7,662 bases of DNA from assembly GCA_003695215.1 (NCBI GenBank), contig RFIM01000258.1, positions 1 through 7,662 of the forward strand, in the 5' to 3' direction. The notes under the pieces are model-generated. The model searched no databases. It saw nothing but the letters and a program-made list of their open reading frames with translations, and had not been told where the DNA came from. The stretch comes from Chloroflexota bacterium. GTDB taxonomy: Bacteria; Chloroflexota; Anaerolineae; Aggregatilineales; UBA2796. The translations under genes were made by a program, and so were the position numbers. Positions 1-6,877 of the stretch are shown here, in pieces. Every line of letters starts with the position of its first letter. Positions within the stretch are counted from its first letter, which is position 1.

Positions 1-357
1 ATCAAAGGGCGCTCGCGGATGCGCGTGCTCTATCACACTGAAGGCAAAGCCGAATTGCCGCCGAACGTCCATGTGGCCTTTTTTCGGCTAGCGCAGGAGG
101 CGTTGAACAATGTGCTCAAGCATGCCCGTGCGCAGCACGTCAAATTACAGCTGCGGCGCAGCCCTGAGCGCGTTGAACTGCTCGTGCAGGATGACGGGCG
201 CGGCTTCGATCCGCAGGCCATCAGCGGCGACCATATGGGCATTCGCATCATGCAGGAACGCGCCCATGAAGCGGGCATTCAGCTCACTGTGAGCAGCAGA
301 CCGAACCACGGCACGCAAATCAAAGCCATTTGGGAAAAATCAGAGGCTGAATCATGA
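1..357 (+). CDS. NarL-family sensor histidine kinase, C-terminal ATPase fragment (5' end outside window)
   Basis: This is the 3' end of a sensor histidine kinase that passes phosphate to a response regulator. The frame is open from base 1, so the sensor domain and the phosphorylated His lie upstream, outside the window. About 118 residues are visible. They carry an N-box (FRLAQEALNNVLKHARA), a G1 box (DDGRGFDP), a G2-like stretch (HMGIRIMQERA) and a closing GTQIKAIW strand. This is the pattern of HATPase_c domains of the NarX/DegS/LiaS (HisKA_3) class, where QEALNN and HMGIxxMxER are typical. The ATG at base 19 lies inside the conserved domain and is not the real start. The stop overlaps the ATG of the following response regulator by ATGA, so the two are probably translationally coupled cognate partners. 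The input signal cannot be judged from this fragment. Confidence 0.93.
   Translation: MKGRSRMRVLYHTEGKAELPPNVHVAFFRLAQEALNNVLKHARAQHVKLQLRRSPERVELLVQDDGRGFDPQAISGDHMGIRIMQERAHEAGIQLTVSSRPNHGTQIKAIWEKSEAES
342..346 (+). promoter_or_regulatory. Ribosome binding site of the response regulator
   Basis: An AGAGG sequence lies seven bases before the ATG at 354, inside the end of the histidine kinase gene. It supports this ATG as the start and suggests that re-initiation at the ATGA overlap is helped by local ribosome binding. Confidence 0.5.
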
Positions 358-992
358 GCGACTGCAAGCCGATTCGCGTAGTCATTGTTGACGATCATGA
401 GATGGTGCGGCGTGGCCTGAGGTTGTTTTTGCGCGGCTTCGCCGATATGCAAGTGGTGGGTGAAGCGGCCAATGGCGCAGAAGCGCTTCAAGTCTGCGCT
501 GAGCAGCAGCCGGACGTCGTGCTGATGGACGTGATCATGCCCGAGATGAACGGCATCGAAGCCACGCGCTTGATCCGCGAGCGCTTTCCAAACATCGCCA
601 TTGTGGCGCTCTCCAGCGCCGGCGATACGCGCAGCGTCACTGCCACTATGCAAGCAGGCGCCACCAGCTACTTGCTCAAGAACATCAGCGATGATCAGTT
701 AGCCAACGCCATTCGTGCTGCACAACGCGGGCAACGCACGCTCTCACCTGAGGCAACGCAAGCGCTGATCAACGCTGCCACGCGCCCACCTGAGCCTGAG
801 TTCCATCTGACCGAGCGCGAGCGCGAAGTGCTGGCTTTGATGGCAGACGGCCTGAACAATCCTGAGATTGCCGAGCGCTTGGTGATCAGCCGCTCAACGG
901 TCAAGTATCACATCAGCAGCATTTTAGCAAAGCTCGGCGTGAGCAACCGCGCGGAAGCCGTCTCAATAGCCCTAAAGCACGGCTTGATCTGA
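354..992 (+). CDS. NarL/FixJ-family response regulator (receiver + LuxR-type HTH)
   Basis: This 212-residue DNA-binding response regulator is of normal length for the NarL/LiaR/DegU class. The receiver domain (about 7-122) is intact: acidic pair D13-D14 in VDDHEM, phospho-acceptor D59 in VLMDVIMPEMNG, switch residue S87 in ALSS, and K109 in YLLKN. A linker leads to a GerE/LuxR helix-turn-helix (about 152-208): LTEREREVLALMADGLNNPEIA, then ISRSTVKYHISSILAKLGVSNRAEA. It should be phosphorylated by the kinase encoded just upstream, whose gene it overlaps by four bases. Its last 21 bases overlap the end of the convergent kinase-ATPase gene. The target genes are unknown; the neighbouring copper genes are only a possibility. 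Confidence 0.96.
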   Translation: MSDCKPIRVVIVDDHEMVRRGLRLFLRGFADMQVVGEAANGAEALQVCAEQQPDVVLMDVIMPEMNGIEATRLIRERFPNIAIVALSSAGDTRSVTATMQAGATSYLLKNISDDQLANAIRAAQRGQRTLSPEATQALINAATRPPEPEFHLTEREREVLALMADGLNNPEIAERLVISRSTVKYHISSILAKLGVSNRAEAVSIALKHGLI

Positions 993-3900
993 ATCCGAAG
1001 GCTGTGCCTGCTCAGCGGCGATGAGCGGCCCAAAAATGCCCTCAGAATCGCTGAGCAGGCGATCGGCCAGCGCGTTCAGGTCGAGCGTCTTGCCATAGGC
1101 GATGCTCTCAGCCAGCTGCTTCTCATCCATGTGCGCAAGGCAGGCCGCGCGGAAGCCCGCTAATTCCTCAGAATCGAGATACTCAGGCGTGGCATTGGCC
1201 TCGATCACGCCAATCCACTCGGCCGCTTGGATGGCATTGCCATCGTGCAGCGCAAGGTAGACCATGCCGTAAAAGCCATGCAACAAGCCGCGTAGGTTGT
1301 CCAGGCGGCGTGCCAGCTGCAGCCACTCATAGAGATTGGCGCGCACAGCCGTCCAATCTGCCAAGCGGACGTTCACCTGAGCTAGCGCGCCCAGCCGAAC
1401 TGCCATTGTGTTCCAATCGCCATATTGCCGTTCGTAGGCAATTGCGCGCTCAAAATAGGCGCGCGATTCTTCATAACGCTCCTGCTGCGCCAAAGCAAAG
1501 CCGATGTTGCCGATGGCTGCGTACGTAGAGTCAAAGTCGCCCAAGCGTTGGCTGATCTGAATGCTGCGCTCAGCTAGCGGCAAGGCTTCTTCGAAACGCC
1601 GTTGATCCATGTAAACCAAGCTCAGGCGCATCAAAATGGTCGCCAACAGGCGATCTTCGCCCTGTGCAGCATAGCGCTCTAGCGCAGCTTTAGCGTGACG
1701 CTCGGCGCGTTCAAAATCGCGCTGTCGGCGTGCGGTATCGCTCAAGCCCATGTGTGCACGCGCCACATTCAGCTTATCCTGATGCTGCTCAGCAACTTGC
1801 AGCGCTTGCTGAAGATACTGCTCGGCACGCTCTAGGTTCATTCGAAGCGTTTCAACATGACCGATTGCGAAGAGCGCCTGGGCAACTTGTTGCGGCTGGT
1901 TGTGGGCTTGGAAGAGCGAGAGCGCGCTGTGCAGCTGCTCTAAGGAACCAGCAAAATTGCCCATGCTGCGCTCGACCAAAGCGTTGCTGAAAAGTGCAGT
2001 CGCTTGCATGACGTGATCTTGCAAGGCGACGGCGATGGCGTGCGCACGTTGGTAGCATTCACGCGCGCGCACATTCGTGCCTATGTCTTCTTCACACTTT
2101 CCGAGCAACATATATATATGAAAGCGGTCAGTTATCAGCTCGGGCAGCGGCTCGGTTTGCTGCAATAGCTCTTCCAGGTGCAGTTTGACGGCTGAGGCGC
2201 TGCCATAAGGCAGTGTGCGCGAGGCATAGGCGATCAGGTAGCGCACGGCGCGCGCCAGCTCGCCTGCTTGGCGCCAATGGATGGACAATGCCAGCTCATA
2301 ATCAGGCTGATCAGGGTAGAGCGCCTCGATGCCTTCCGCCACAGCGCGATGCAGCTCGCGCCGTTCTGCAAGGGGCATCAAGTGCAGCACGCCTTCGCGC
2401 AGCTTATCGTGCGTGAAGTACCACTTGTCATGCTCAATGCGGAAGAGCGCGATGTCCACGCACTTGATCAGCCAATCATCGTAGTTGGCTTCGCCGCCGA
2501 CGCGCTCCAGCAACTCGAAGTTCAACTCGCGCCCGATGACAGCGGCAATTTTGACCAAAGCCTGGTGGCGCTCAGAGAGACGCATCAAGCGGCGCTGCGC
2601 GATCAGCGCCATGCGATCCGAGAAGAGCTGACGCGGCGCTTCGGCTTGGCGGATGCGCTCAAGGCTGCCAAGCGACTCAGCCAGGCTGCGCAAGCTCTCT
2701 ATCAAATAGAAAGCATTGCCTTCGGTCTGCTCGAACAAAAACCTTTCCAAAGTCTCGGCTTGGCCGATGATCGAGCGGCTGAGCTGACTGCTCTCAGCGG
2801 CTGAGAAGCGCGCCAGCTTGATCAAGCGCATCTCGGGCAATCTGCCATAAAGGTAATGCGCTTCATCGTTGCGGTAAGCGGCCACGATCATCAAGGGCAA
2901 GCGTGGCGCAACCTTGCTGAGGTGCCGCAGGATGCTCAAGTCATCCGTTGCCCATTGCAAGTCATCCATGAGGAGCAGGATAGGCTGCTGGGCGCGTTCA
3001 ATCAAGGCGACGAGCAAGCTGGCCAGGCGCTGATCGGTGATCGCTTGCGGCGTGCCTTCCACGGCGCGCCCGATCAGGCGCGGCAAGTCGGGGATGAAAG
3101 ATTGGAGCATGAGCGCCTCGTCATCATCAAGCGGCGCGAGCAGCGCCAAGCGGCGGATGGCATCGCGCCAAGCGCTGTATAGGCCACCAGCACCTTCCAA
3201 ATACTGCCCATGCAGCACAATCACACCTTTGACTAAAGCGCGGATGCGCAGCTCGTCTAGCAGGCGCGACTTGCCAACGCCGCTCTCGCCGCCGACTAAC
3301 CACGCTGAGCCGCGCTTGTGCAGCGCTTCCGCCAATGCTTGGTCAAGCATGCGCAACTCTGCCTCACGCCCGACAAACTTGGGCGATTGCAGCACGCTCT
3401 CGCGCAGCAGGTACGTCTCGCTTGGCGCCACTTGAATCGCCTGACAGAACGCCAAAGTTGCCTCATAGGCGCTGGCATAGCGTTCGCTGGGCTTCTTGGC
3501 CAAAAGGCGCATGATGACCTGACGGACGGCTTCAGGTGCGGCCAGGCGCTCAGAATCAGGTCGCTCGGTCAGGACGCGATAGATGAGCTGTGCGATGCCG
3601 TTGGCGGCGAAGGGATGTTCGCCTGCGAAGATTTGGTAAGCGATCACGCCGACTGCGTATAGGTCAGAAGCAGGCTCAATCGGCTCGCCGTTGAGCATCT
3701 CAGGCGAGATGTACTCTAAAGTGCCGCCTATTTCAGGTGCATGTGTGAGTTCTGTGGCGATGCCGAAATCCAGCACGCGCACACGCCCATTCGGCTCAAC
3801 AAGGACGTTGCTCGGCTTCAGATCGAGGTGCAAAATGCCGTGCCGATGCAAATAGTTCAGCGCCTGCAGCATCTCGATCAGCAAGCGCACCTTGCCGTGC

Positions 3901-4241
3901 AGCATGCGCTCAGCAGCGACTTCTAGAATGTTCCTAGCGCCGTGCAGCAAGGGCATCGTGAAATAAGGCCTCAGCTGGCTATCGTAGCCGAAATCCAGCA
4001 CACTGATGATGTGCGGATGGCGCAAGCCTGCCAGCGTTTGGAACTCACGGGCCAGCAGTTGGCGCTGATGCGTATCGCTGTAATCTTGATCAGGGCGCGA
4101 TTTAAGGCATTTGAGCGCCACAAATTTCGCGTTCAGCCGATCTTCCGCCTCGAAGACCGTGCCCATGCCGCCTTCGCCAATTTTTCTGACCAGGCGATAG
4201 CGATTGCCGATCAAGTGGCTTCTTTCAGCGTGCTGCTTCAT
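972..4241 (-). CDS. Ser/Thr protein kinase - STAND-type AAA ATPase - TPR multidomain regulator
   Basis: This 1089-residue soluble signalling protein starts at ATG 4241, which is preceded by AAAGAG. A longer TTG start at 4277 would add 12 residues but has no Shine-Dalgarno. Residues about 15-270 are a Hanks-type kinase: glycine loop GEGGMGTV 22-29, K44 in VALK, E66, catalytic HLDLKPSN 138-145, DFG 158-160, SPE 179-181 and D193. The arginine of the usual HRD motif is Leu139, so it is a non-RD kinase. Residues about 288-560 are an AAA_16/STAND ATPase, with FVGREAEL, Walker A GGESGVGKS 317-325 and Walker B ILLLMDD 421-427. TPR-like repeats fill about 700-1000. The tail (about 1003-1065, AAEWIGVIEA...KTLDLNALADRL) resembles the C-terminal segment that precedes the HTH in LuxR-type STAND regulators, but no HTH follows. 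It resembles PknK-like kinases. By family it probably phosphorylates a partner after ligand or protein binding to the TPRs; no substrate can be named. Confidence 0.95.
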   Translation of the reverse strand: MKQHAERSHLIGNRYRLVRKIGEGGMGTVFEAEDRLNAKFVALKCLKSRPDQDYSDTHQRQLLAREFQTLAGLRHPHIISVLDFGYDSQLRPYFTMPLLHGARNILEVAAERMLHGKVRLLIEMLQALNYLHRHGILHLDLKPSNVLVEPNGRVRVLDFGIATELTHAPEIGGTLEYISPEMLNGEPIEPASDLYAVGVIAYQIFAGEHPFAANGIAQLIYRVLTERPDSERLAAPEAVRQVIMRLLAKKPSERYASAYEATLAFCQAIQVAPSETYLLRESVLQSPKFVGREAELRMLDQALAEALHKRGSAWLVGGESGVGKSRLLDELRIRALVKGVIVLHGQYLEGAGGLYSAWRDAIRRLALLAPLDDDEALMLQSFIPDLPRLIGRAVEGTPQAITDQRLASLLVALIERAQQPILLLMDDLQWATDDLSILRHLSKVAPRLPLMIVAAYRNDEAHYLYGRLPEMRLIKLARFSAAESSQLSRSIIGQAETLERFLFEQTEGNAFYLIESLRSLAESLGSLERIRQAEAPRQLFSDRMALIAQRRLMRLSERHQALVKIAAVIGRELNFELLERVGGEANYDDWLIKCVDIALFRIEHDKWYFTHDKLREGVLHLMPLAERRELHRAVAEGIEALYPDQPDYELALSIHWRQAGELARAVRYLIAYASRTLPYGSASAVKLHLEELLQQTEPLPELITDRFHIYMLLGKCEEDIGTNVRARECYQRAHAIAVALQDHVMQATALFSNALVERSMGNFAGSLEQLHSALSLFQAHNQPQQVAQALFAIGHVETLRMNLERAEQYLQQALQVAEQHQDKLNVARAHMGLSDTARRQRDFERAERHAKAALERYAAQGEDRLLATILMRLSLVYMDQRRFEEALPLAERSIQISQRLGDFDSTYAAIGNIGFALAQQERYEESRAYFERAIAYERQYGDWNTMAVRLGALAQVNVRLADWTAVRANLYEWLQLARRLDNLRGLLHGFYGMVYLALHDGNAIQAAEWIGVIEANATPEYLDSEELAGFRAACLAHMDEKQLAESIAYGKTLDLNALADRLLSDSEGIFGPLIAAEQAQPSDSDQAVL
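977..1007 (+). terminator. Weak hairpin at the convergent gene ends
   Basis: GCACGGCTT (977-985) can pair with AAGGCTGTGC (998-1007) as a nine-pair stem with two G-U pairs and a 13-base loop. It spans the stop codon of the + strand response regulator. No T-run follows, so it is at best a weak or factor-aided 3' end for the + strand transcript. On the - strand the G-U pairs become C-A mismatches, so it is unlikely to stop the kinase transcript. Confidence 0.2.
2110..2120. repeat. Short (AT)n tract inside the TPR region
   Basis: CATATATATATG is an alternating AT run embedded in an otherwise GC-rich coding region. On the - strand it encodes His-Ile-Tyr-Met near residue 708 of the kinase-ATPase protein, using an ATA isoleucine codon. 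It may be a minor slippage site. No function is claimed. Confidence 0.4.
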
Positions 4242-4247
4242 GAGTAG

Positions 4248-4253
4248 CTCTTT
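4248..4253 (-). promoter_or_regulatory. Shine-Dalgarno-like site that decides the kinase start
   Basis: On the - strand, AAAGAG stands six bases before the ATG at 4241. No similar purine-rich site precedes the in-frame TTG at 4277, where the upstream bases read CAATGTTCAGCGC. The conserved kinase domain begins only about 15 residues after the ATG, so nothing recognisable is lost by using it. Confidence 0.55.
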
Positions 4254-4308
4254 CAAAGGCGTGCCGAACGCTTTCAAGCGCTGAACATTGCAAAAAATTT
4301 TTCAGAGA

Positions 4309-4338
4309 ATTGTAGAGCAAAAGGCAGGCTCAGGGCAA
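4309..4338 (-). promoter_or_regulatory. Candidate sigma70-type promoter for the kinase-ATPase gene
   Basis: Read on the - strand, TTGCCC (4338-4333) and TACAAT (4314-4309) are separated by 18 bases. They match the -35 consensus at four of six positions and the -10 at five of six. Transcription would begin near 4302, leaving a leader of about 60 bases before the ATG at 4241. Its place in the only gap before this gene supports it. It was found by eye and has no experimental backing. Confidence 0.38.
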
Positions 4339-4394
4339 GTGACTGCCGATGATCTCAGGCCTGTAGCCAGAGGCATTTTGTGCTGCAGCAAGCC

Positions 4395-6668
4395 TCATCT
4401 GCCTAAGAAGGCAGGCGATCTTAGAAAATTGACTACATCCCAAGTGACTGGCTCAGGCAACGGCACCGCAGGCATGGCGCCAATGCCGCGCTGAATGGCG
4501 TTGAAGAGCGCTTCGTCACGGCGCGATTCAACCAAAGTGCGGATGCGCGGCATGCGCGTGAAGGCAGCAGCGCGCGCGCCATCGCCTTCGCCGCGCGCGC
4601 CATGGCAAGCGCTGCAATTTTGAGCGTAGGCGGCTGCGCCACGCGCAATCGAAGCCGCATCAGGCAGGATCGGATTGACGATCTGTGGCGGCGGATTGCG
4701 CAGCCGATCCGTCTGCGCGCCGGCCTCGCTAATGATGAAGGCGCCGCCAATGCTGAACAACACAGTCACGATCATCAGGGCGATGAAGATGAAGGCGATC
4801 TCAGGCGTGAAGTGAACGCGCCGAACGCGCCGAGCCAGCGGCGGCAGGCTCAACCACACCATCGCAGCGCCGACGCCAAGCGCGCTCAGCCAATTCAGGA
4901 GTGAAGGTTGGCGCAAATTCAGGGCAGGCGCCACTTCAGGCAAATCTGCAGTCAGCGCTATGCGCACAGCCTCAGGCGACTCAGGCAGCCTGACGTCCAG
5001 AAGCGCCCACCACAAACCCGCGCGATCCAGCTCCAGGCCCGCTGCTAGGTAGATGCCATCGCCTGCGTCGTCCAGCTGAATCGCCTTTGCGCGCCGATCC
5101 AGGGCAGGATAAGCCAAGCGCAGCTGCACTTGCGCGCCACGGACAGGCTCGCCCTCGCGCTTGAGCGCCAATTCATAGGTATTGCCGCCCACGCCGCCTG
5201 GATCGAAGGTCAGCGCGGCGCTGAGCGCGCCTTCGCTGCCACGCGCCGTCAGCAGCGGCACGGACTCGCGCTGAGTGGGCAAAGGCGGCGCATTCGATGC
5301 CAGGAAAGCTGTGGCGATCAGCACGAGCACGCCCAGCAAGGCTTCTAGGCGCAAGCTGCGCGGCAGGTTCGGCCAGCGCTCGCGCAGCGCCGCATAGCGT
5401 TGGCGAAGGCGCGTCGTCAGCCGATCCTGGCCGACGATCAGGTGATGGTAAAGCGCCACGAGCAGCATAGACGCCACGAGCGCGTACTTGGCCAGCAAAA
5501 TCAGGCCGTACGGCGTGGTCACATAATCATTGACTTGCCTGATCTGAATGGCGCTGTTGTAGATACCTGTGGCGCTCAGAATCAAAACAGCGCCGACGCC
5601 CAAGACGGCGAAGCGCCTGAGTGCAGCGCTGAGCGCAGCGCGCCTGCCCGATTCATCCAGCGGCGCTAAAGCCACAGGCAGCAGCACTGCCAAGCCGATC
5701 AAGCCGCCTGCCCACGCGCCCGTCGCCAACATATGCAGCCAATGCACGAAGACCGAAGGCACTGCCCACAGGTCGCTGCCAACAGCATGGCTGCTCATCG
5801 AGAAGGTGAAGAGCGCTGAAGCGGAAGCGCCGCCAATGGCCATCCACAGCGGCGTCACGAAATCGGGCAGGCGCTCGCTCAGATAGCGTGTGCCGTAGAG
5901 CATGGCGGCAATCGCCACGAGCAGGATCAGGCGCAGCCGCAAGGTATCGCCAATGGTAGTGCCATTGAGCACTACGTCCCACAGGTTGTCGCGCAGCACT
6001 GCCTCTAGCGGCACAGCGAAGAGCGCAGCGCTCTGCTGCAGCACCGCCAGCACTGTGCCAAGCGCCGCGATGCTCACAGCGATCCACGCTAAGGCAGTCA
6101 GCCTGTTCATCAGCCGCGGCGGCAGCTTGCCCGCGCGATAGCTCGGATTGCGCCAAGCCGGCAATAGCACAGCGCTATAGAGCAGTGTTGCGCCAAAGAG
6201 CGCGTACAAGGCAGGCAGGCTGATGGCGCGCCAGACGGCTTCTAAAGGATCGATCAGCGAGCCTTCGCCGCTCACAGCCAAGTCGCCGCCTTGCTCGCCG
6301 ACCCAGAAGACCAACCGCTCGTTATAAATGTGCCCGTCGCTGGCAAAGGCAACGCGCATGTTGACGATATAGGCGCCGTTAGGCAGCGGCTGCGCGATGC
6401 GCGCCGAGAGCTGCGAAGGGTTGCTCGGCACCACGCCGACTTCTTCCAGCGCAATAGCGTTGCCGCGGTCATCGGTCAGGCTGATGGTGCTGAAGCGCGG
6501 TTCCAAGCCTTCGCTGAACCAGGCTTGGATGCGCGTCGGTGAGCGTGAGAGGACGGCGCGGTTATCAGGGATCACGCGGATCAAGTAGCCGTGCGCTTCA
6601 GCGGGCTGAAAGGCGGCAAAGAGTGCCAAAAAAGCTATGACGATCCAGGCGCGGCGCACAGCGCTCAC
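4395..6668 (-). CDS. CopC-CopD copper protein fused to a YtkA/FixH-like domain and a C-terminal cytochrome c
   Basis: This 757-residue exported membrane protein probably binds and moves copper and carries a haem. A signal peptide (1-25, ending AEA) precedes mature N-terminal His26. His26 with Asp111 and His113 (ASDGHIYN) matches the CopC histidine brace for Cu(II) (His1, Asp83, His85 in Pseudomonas CopC). CopD-type helices lie at about 149-170, 188-210, 243-262, 272-293, 304-333, 352-372, 388-409 and 441-460, with H294 and HWLHMLATGAWAGGL (309-323). Residues about 478-575 resemble YtkA/FixH domains but lack their usual Met/His cluster. Two more helices (590-610, 622-647), joined by the basic loop ARRVRR, lead to a class I cytochrome c (668-752) with haem motif CSACH 685-689 and likely axial Met732 (GAMPAVP). 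All soluble parts fall outside the membrane. The GTG start overlaps the upstream small gene's TGA as GTGA. It may serve copper uptake or cytochrome oxidase assembly; this is inference. Confidence 0.93.
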   Translation of the reverse strand: MSAVRRAWIVIAFLALFAAFQPAEAHGYLIRVIPDNRAVLSRSPTRIQAWFSEGLEPRFSTISLTDDRGNAIALEEVGVVPSNPSQLSARIAQPLPNGAYIVNMRVAFASDGHIYNERLVFWVGEQGGDLAVSGEGSLIDPLEAVWRAISLPALYALFGATLLYSAVLLPAWRNPSYRAGKLPPRLMNRLTALAWIAVSIAALGTVLAVLQQSAALFAVPLEAVLRDNLWDVVLNGTTIGDTLRLRLILLVAIAAMLYGTRYLSERLPDFVTPLWMAIGGASASALFTFSMSSHAVGSDLWAVPSVFVHWLHMLATGAWAGGLIGLAVLLPVALAPLDESGRRAALSAALRRFAVLGVGAVLILSATGIYNSAIQIRQVNDYVTTPYGLILLAKYALVASMLLVALYHHLIVGQDRLTTRLRQRYAALRERWPNLPRSLRLEALLGVLVLIATAFLASNAPPLPTQRESVPLLTARGSEGALSAALTFDPGGVGGNTYELALKREGEPVRGAQVQLRLAYPALDRRAKAIQLDDAGDGIYLAAGLELDRAGLWWALLDVRLPESPEAVRIALTADLPEVAPALNLRQPSLLNWLSALGVGAAMVWLSLPPLARRVRRVHFTPEIAFIFIALMIVTVLFSIGGAFIISEAGAQTDRLRNPPPQIVNPILPDAASIARGAAAYAQNCSACHGARGEGDGARAAAFTRMPRIRTLVESRRDEALFNAIQRGIGAMPAVPLPEPVTWDVVNFLRSPAFLGR

Positions 6669-6877
6669 TCCAGGCGGAACGTGTCGGCTGGGCCTTCAGC
6701 CTTGTGCGGCTCCCTCAGCGGCGCATCCGCTGTAAGGCGCGATTCGCCGCGCAGGCGGCTCAACGCAGTGTTGAGCATCGGCCCAAGGAACATCACCAGG
6801 AAAATTCCGATAGCCAGCGCCACGAAAATTTCATCCCACCAGCCGAGCGCGCCATGTGCAAGCGGTAAGCTGAACAT
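6665..6877 (-). CDS. Small single-span membrane protein, coupled to the CopC/CopD gene
   Basis: This 70-residue protein is not recognised as a named family. It begins MFSLPLAHGALGWWDEIF, has one hydrophobic helix (about 17-38, VALAIGIFLVMFLGPML), then a basic SRLRGESR stretch and a hydrophilic tail. The positive-inside rule puts the N-terminus outside and the tail in the cytoplasm. Its TGA overlaps the GTG of the CopC/CopD gene, so the downstream protein is probably translated by coupling and the two may act together. An in-frame TGA lies two codons before the ATG, so the start cannot be further upstream. No Shine-Dalgarno is visible. A role in assembling or stabilising the copper/haem protein is a guess from position. 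Confidence 0.72.
   Translation of the reverse strand: MFSLPLAHGALGWWDEIFVALAIGIFLVMFLGPMLNTALSRLRGESRLTADAPLREPHKAEGPADTFRLE

Larger units (their letters stand above)
4242..4394. other. Non-coding gap between the copper gene and the kinase gene
   Basis: This stretch of about 150 bases separates the stop of the CopC/CopD gene from the start of the kinase gene, both on the - strand. It contains a sigma70-like promoter candidate, an A6T5 run (4292-4302), a perfect 10-base palindrome TGCTGCAGCA (4381-4390) and two copies of CTCAGG (4329 and 4354). Five bases of GAGGC (4370-4374) can pair with GCCTC (4392-4396), but the loop is 17 bases and no T-run follows, so there is no convincing terminator for the copper operon. 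No conserved small ORF is evident. Confidence 0.6.

Noticed and set aside
2268..2804. 178-codon + strand open frame opposite the kinase-ATPase gene
   Set aside because: It is antisense to the conserved ATPase region, shows no domain pattern or ribosome binding site, and is explained by GC-rich codon bias.
2856..3435. Overlapping + strand frames opposite the Walker A/B region
   Set aside because: They are shadows of the - strand gene, whose catalytic motifs are intact.
4290..4303. A6T5 run as a terminator T-tract
   Set aside because: No GC-rich stem precedes it on the - strand, and it lies between the candidate -10 and the kinase start.
4370..4396. Hairpin (GAGGC/GCCTC) after the copper gene as an intrinsic terminator
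   Set aside because: The stem is only five pairs, the loop is 17 bases, it includes part of the stop codon and no T-run follows.
5653..6156. 167-codon frame on the - strand within the CopD part
   Set aside because: It is an alternative frame of the same strand with low-complexity Ala/Arg/Ser content, while the CopD frame carries clear membrane helices and motifs.
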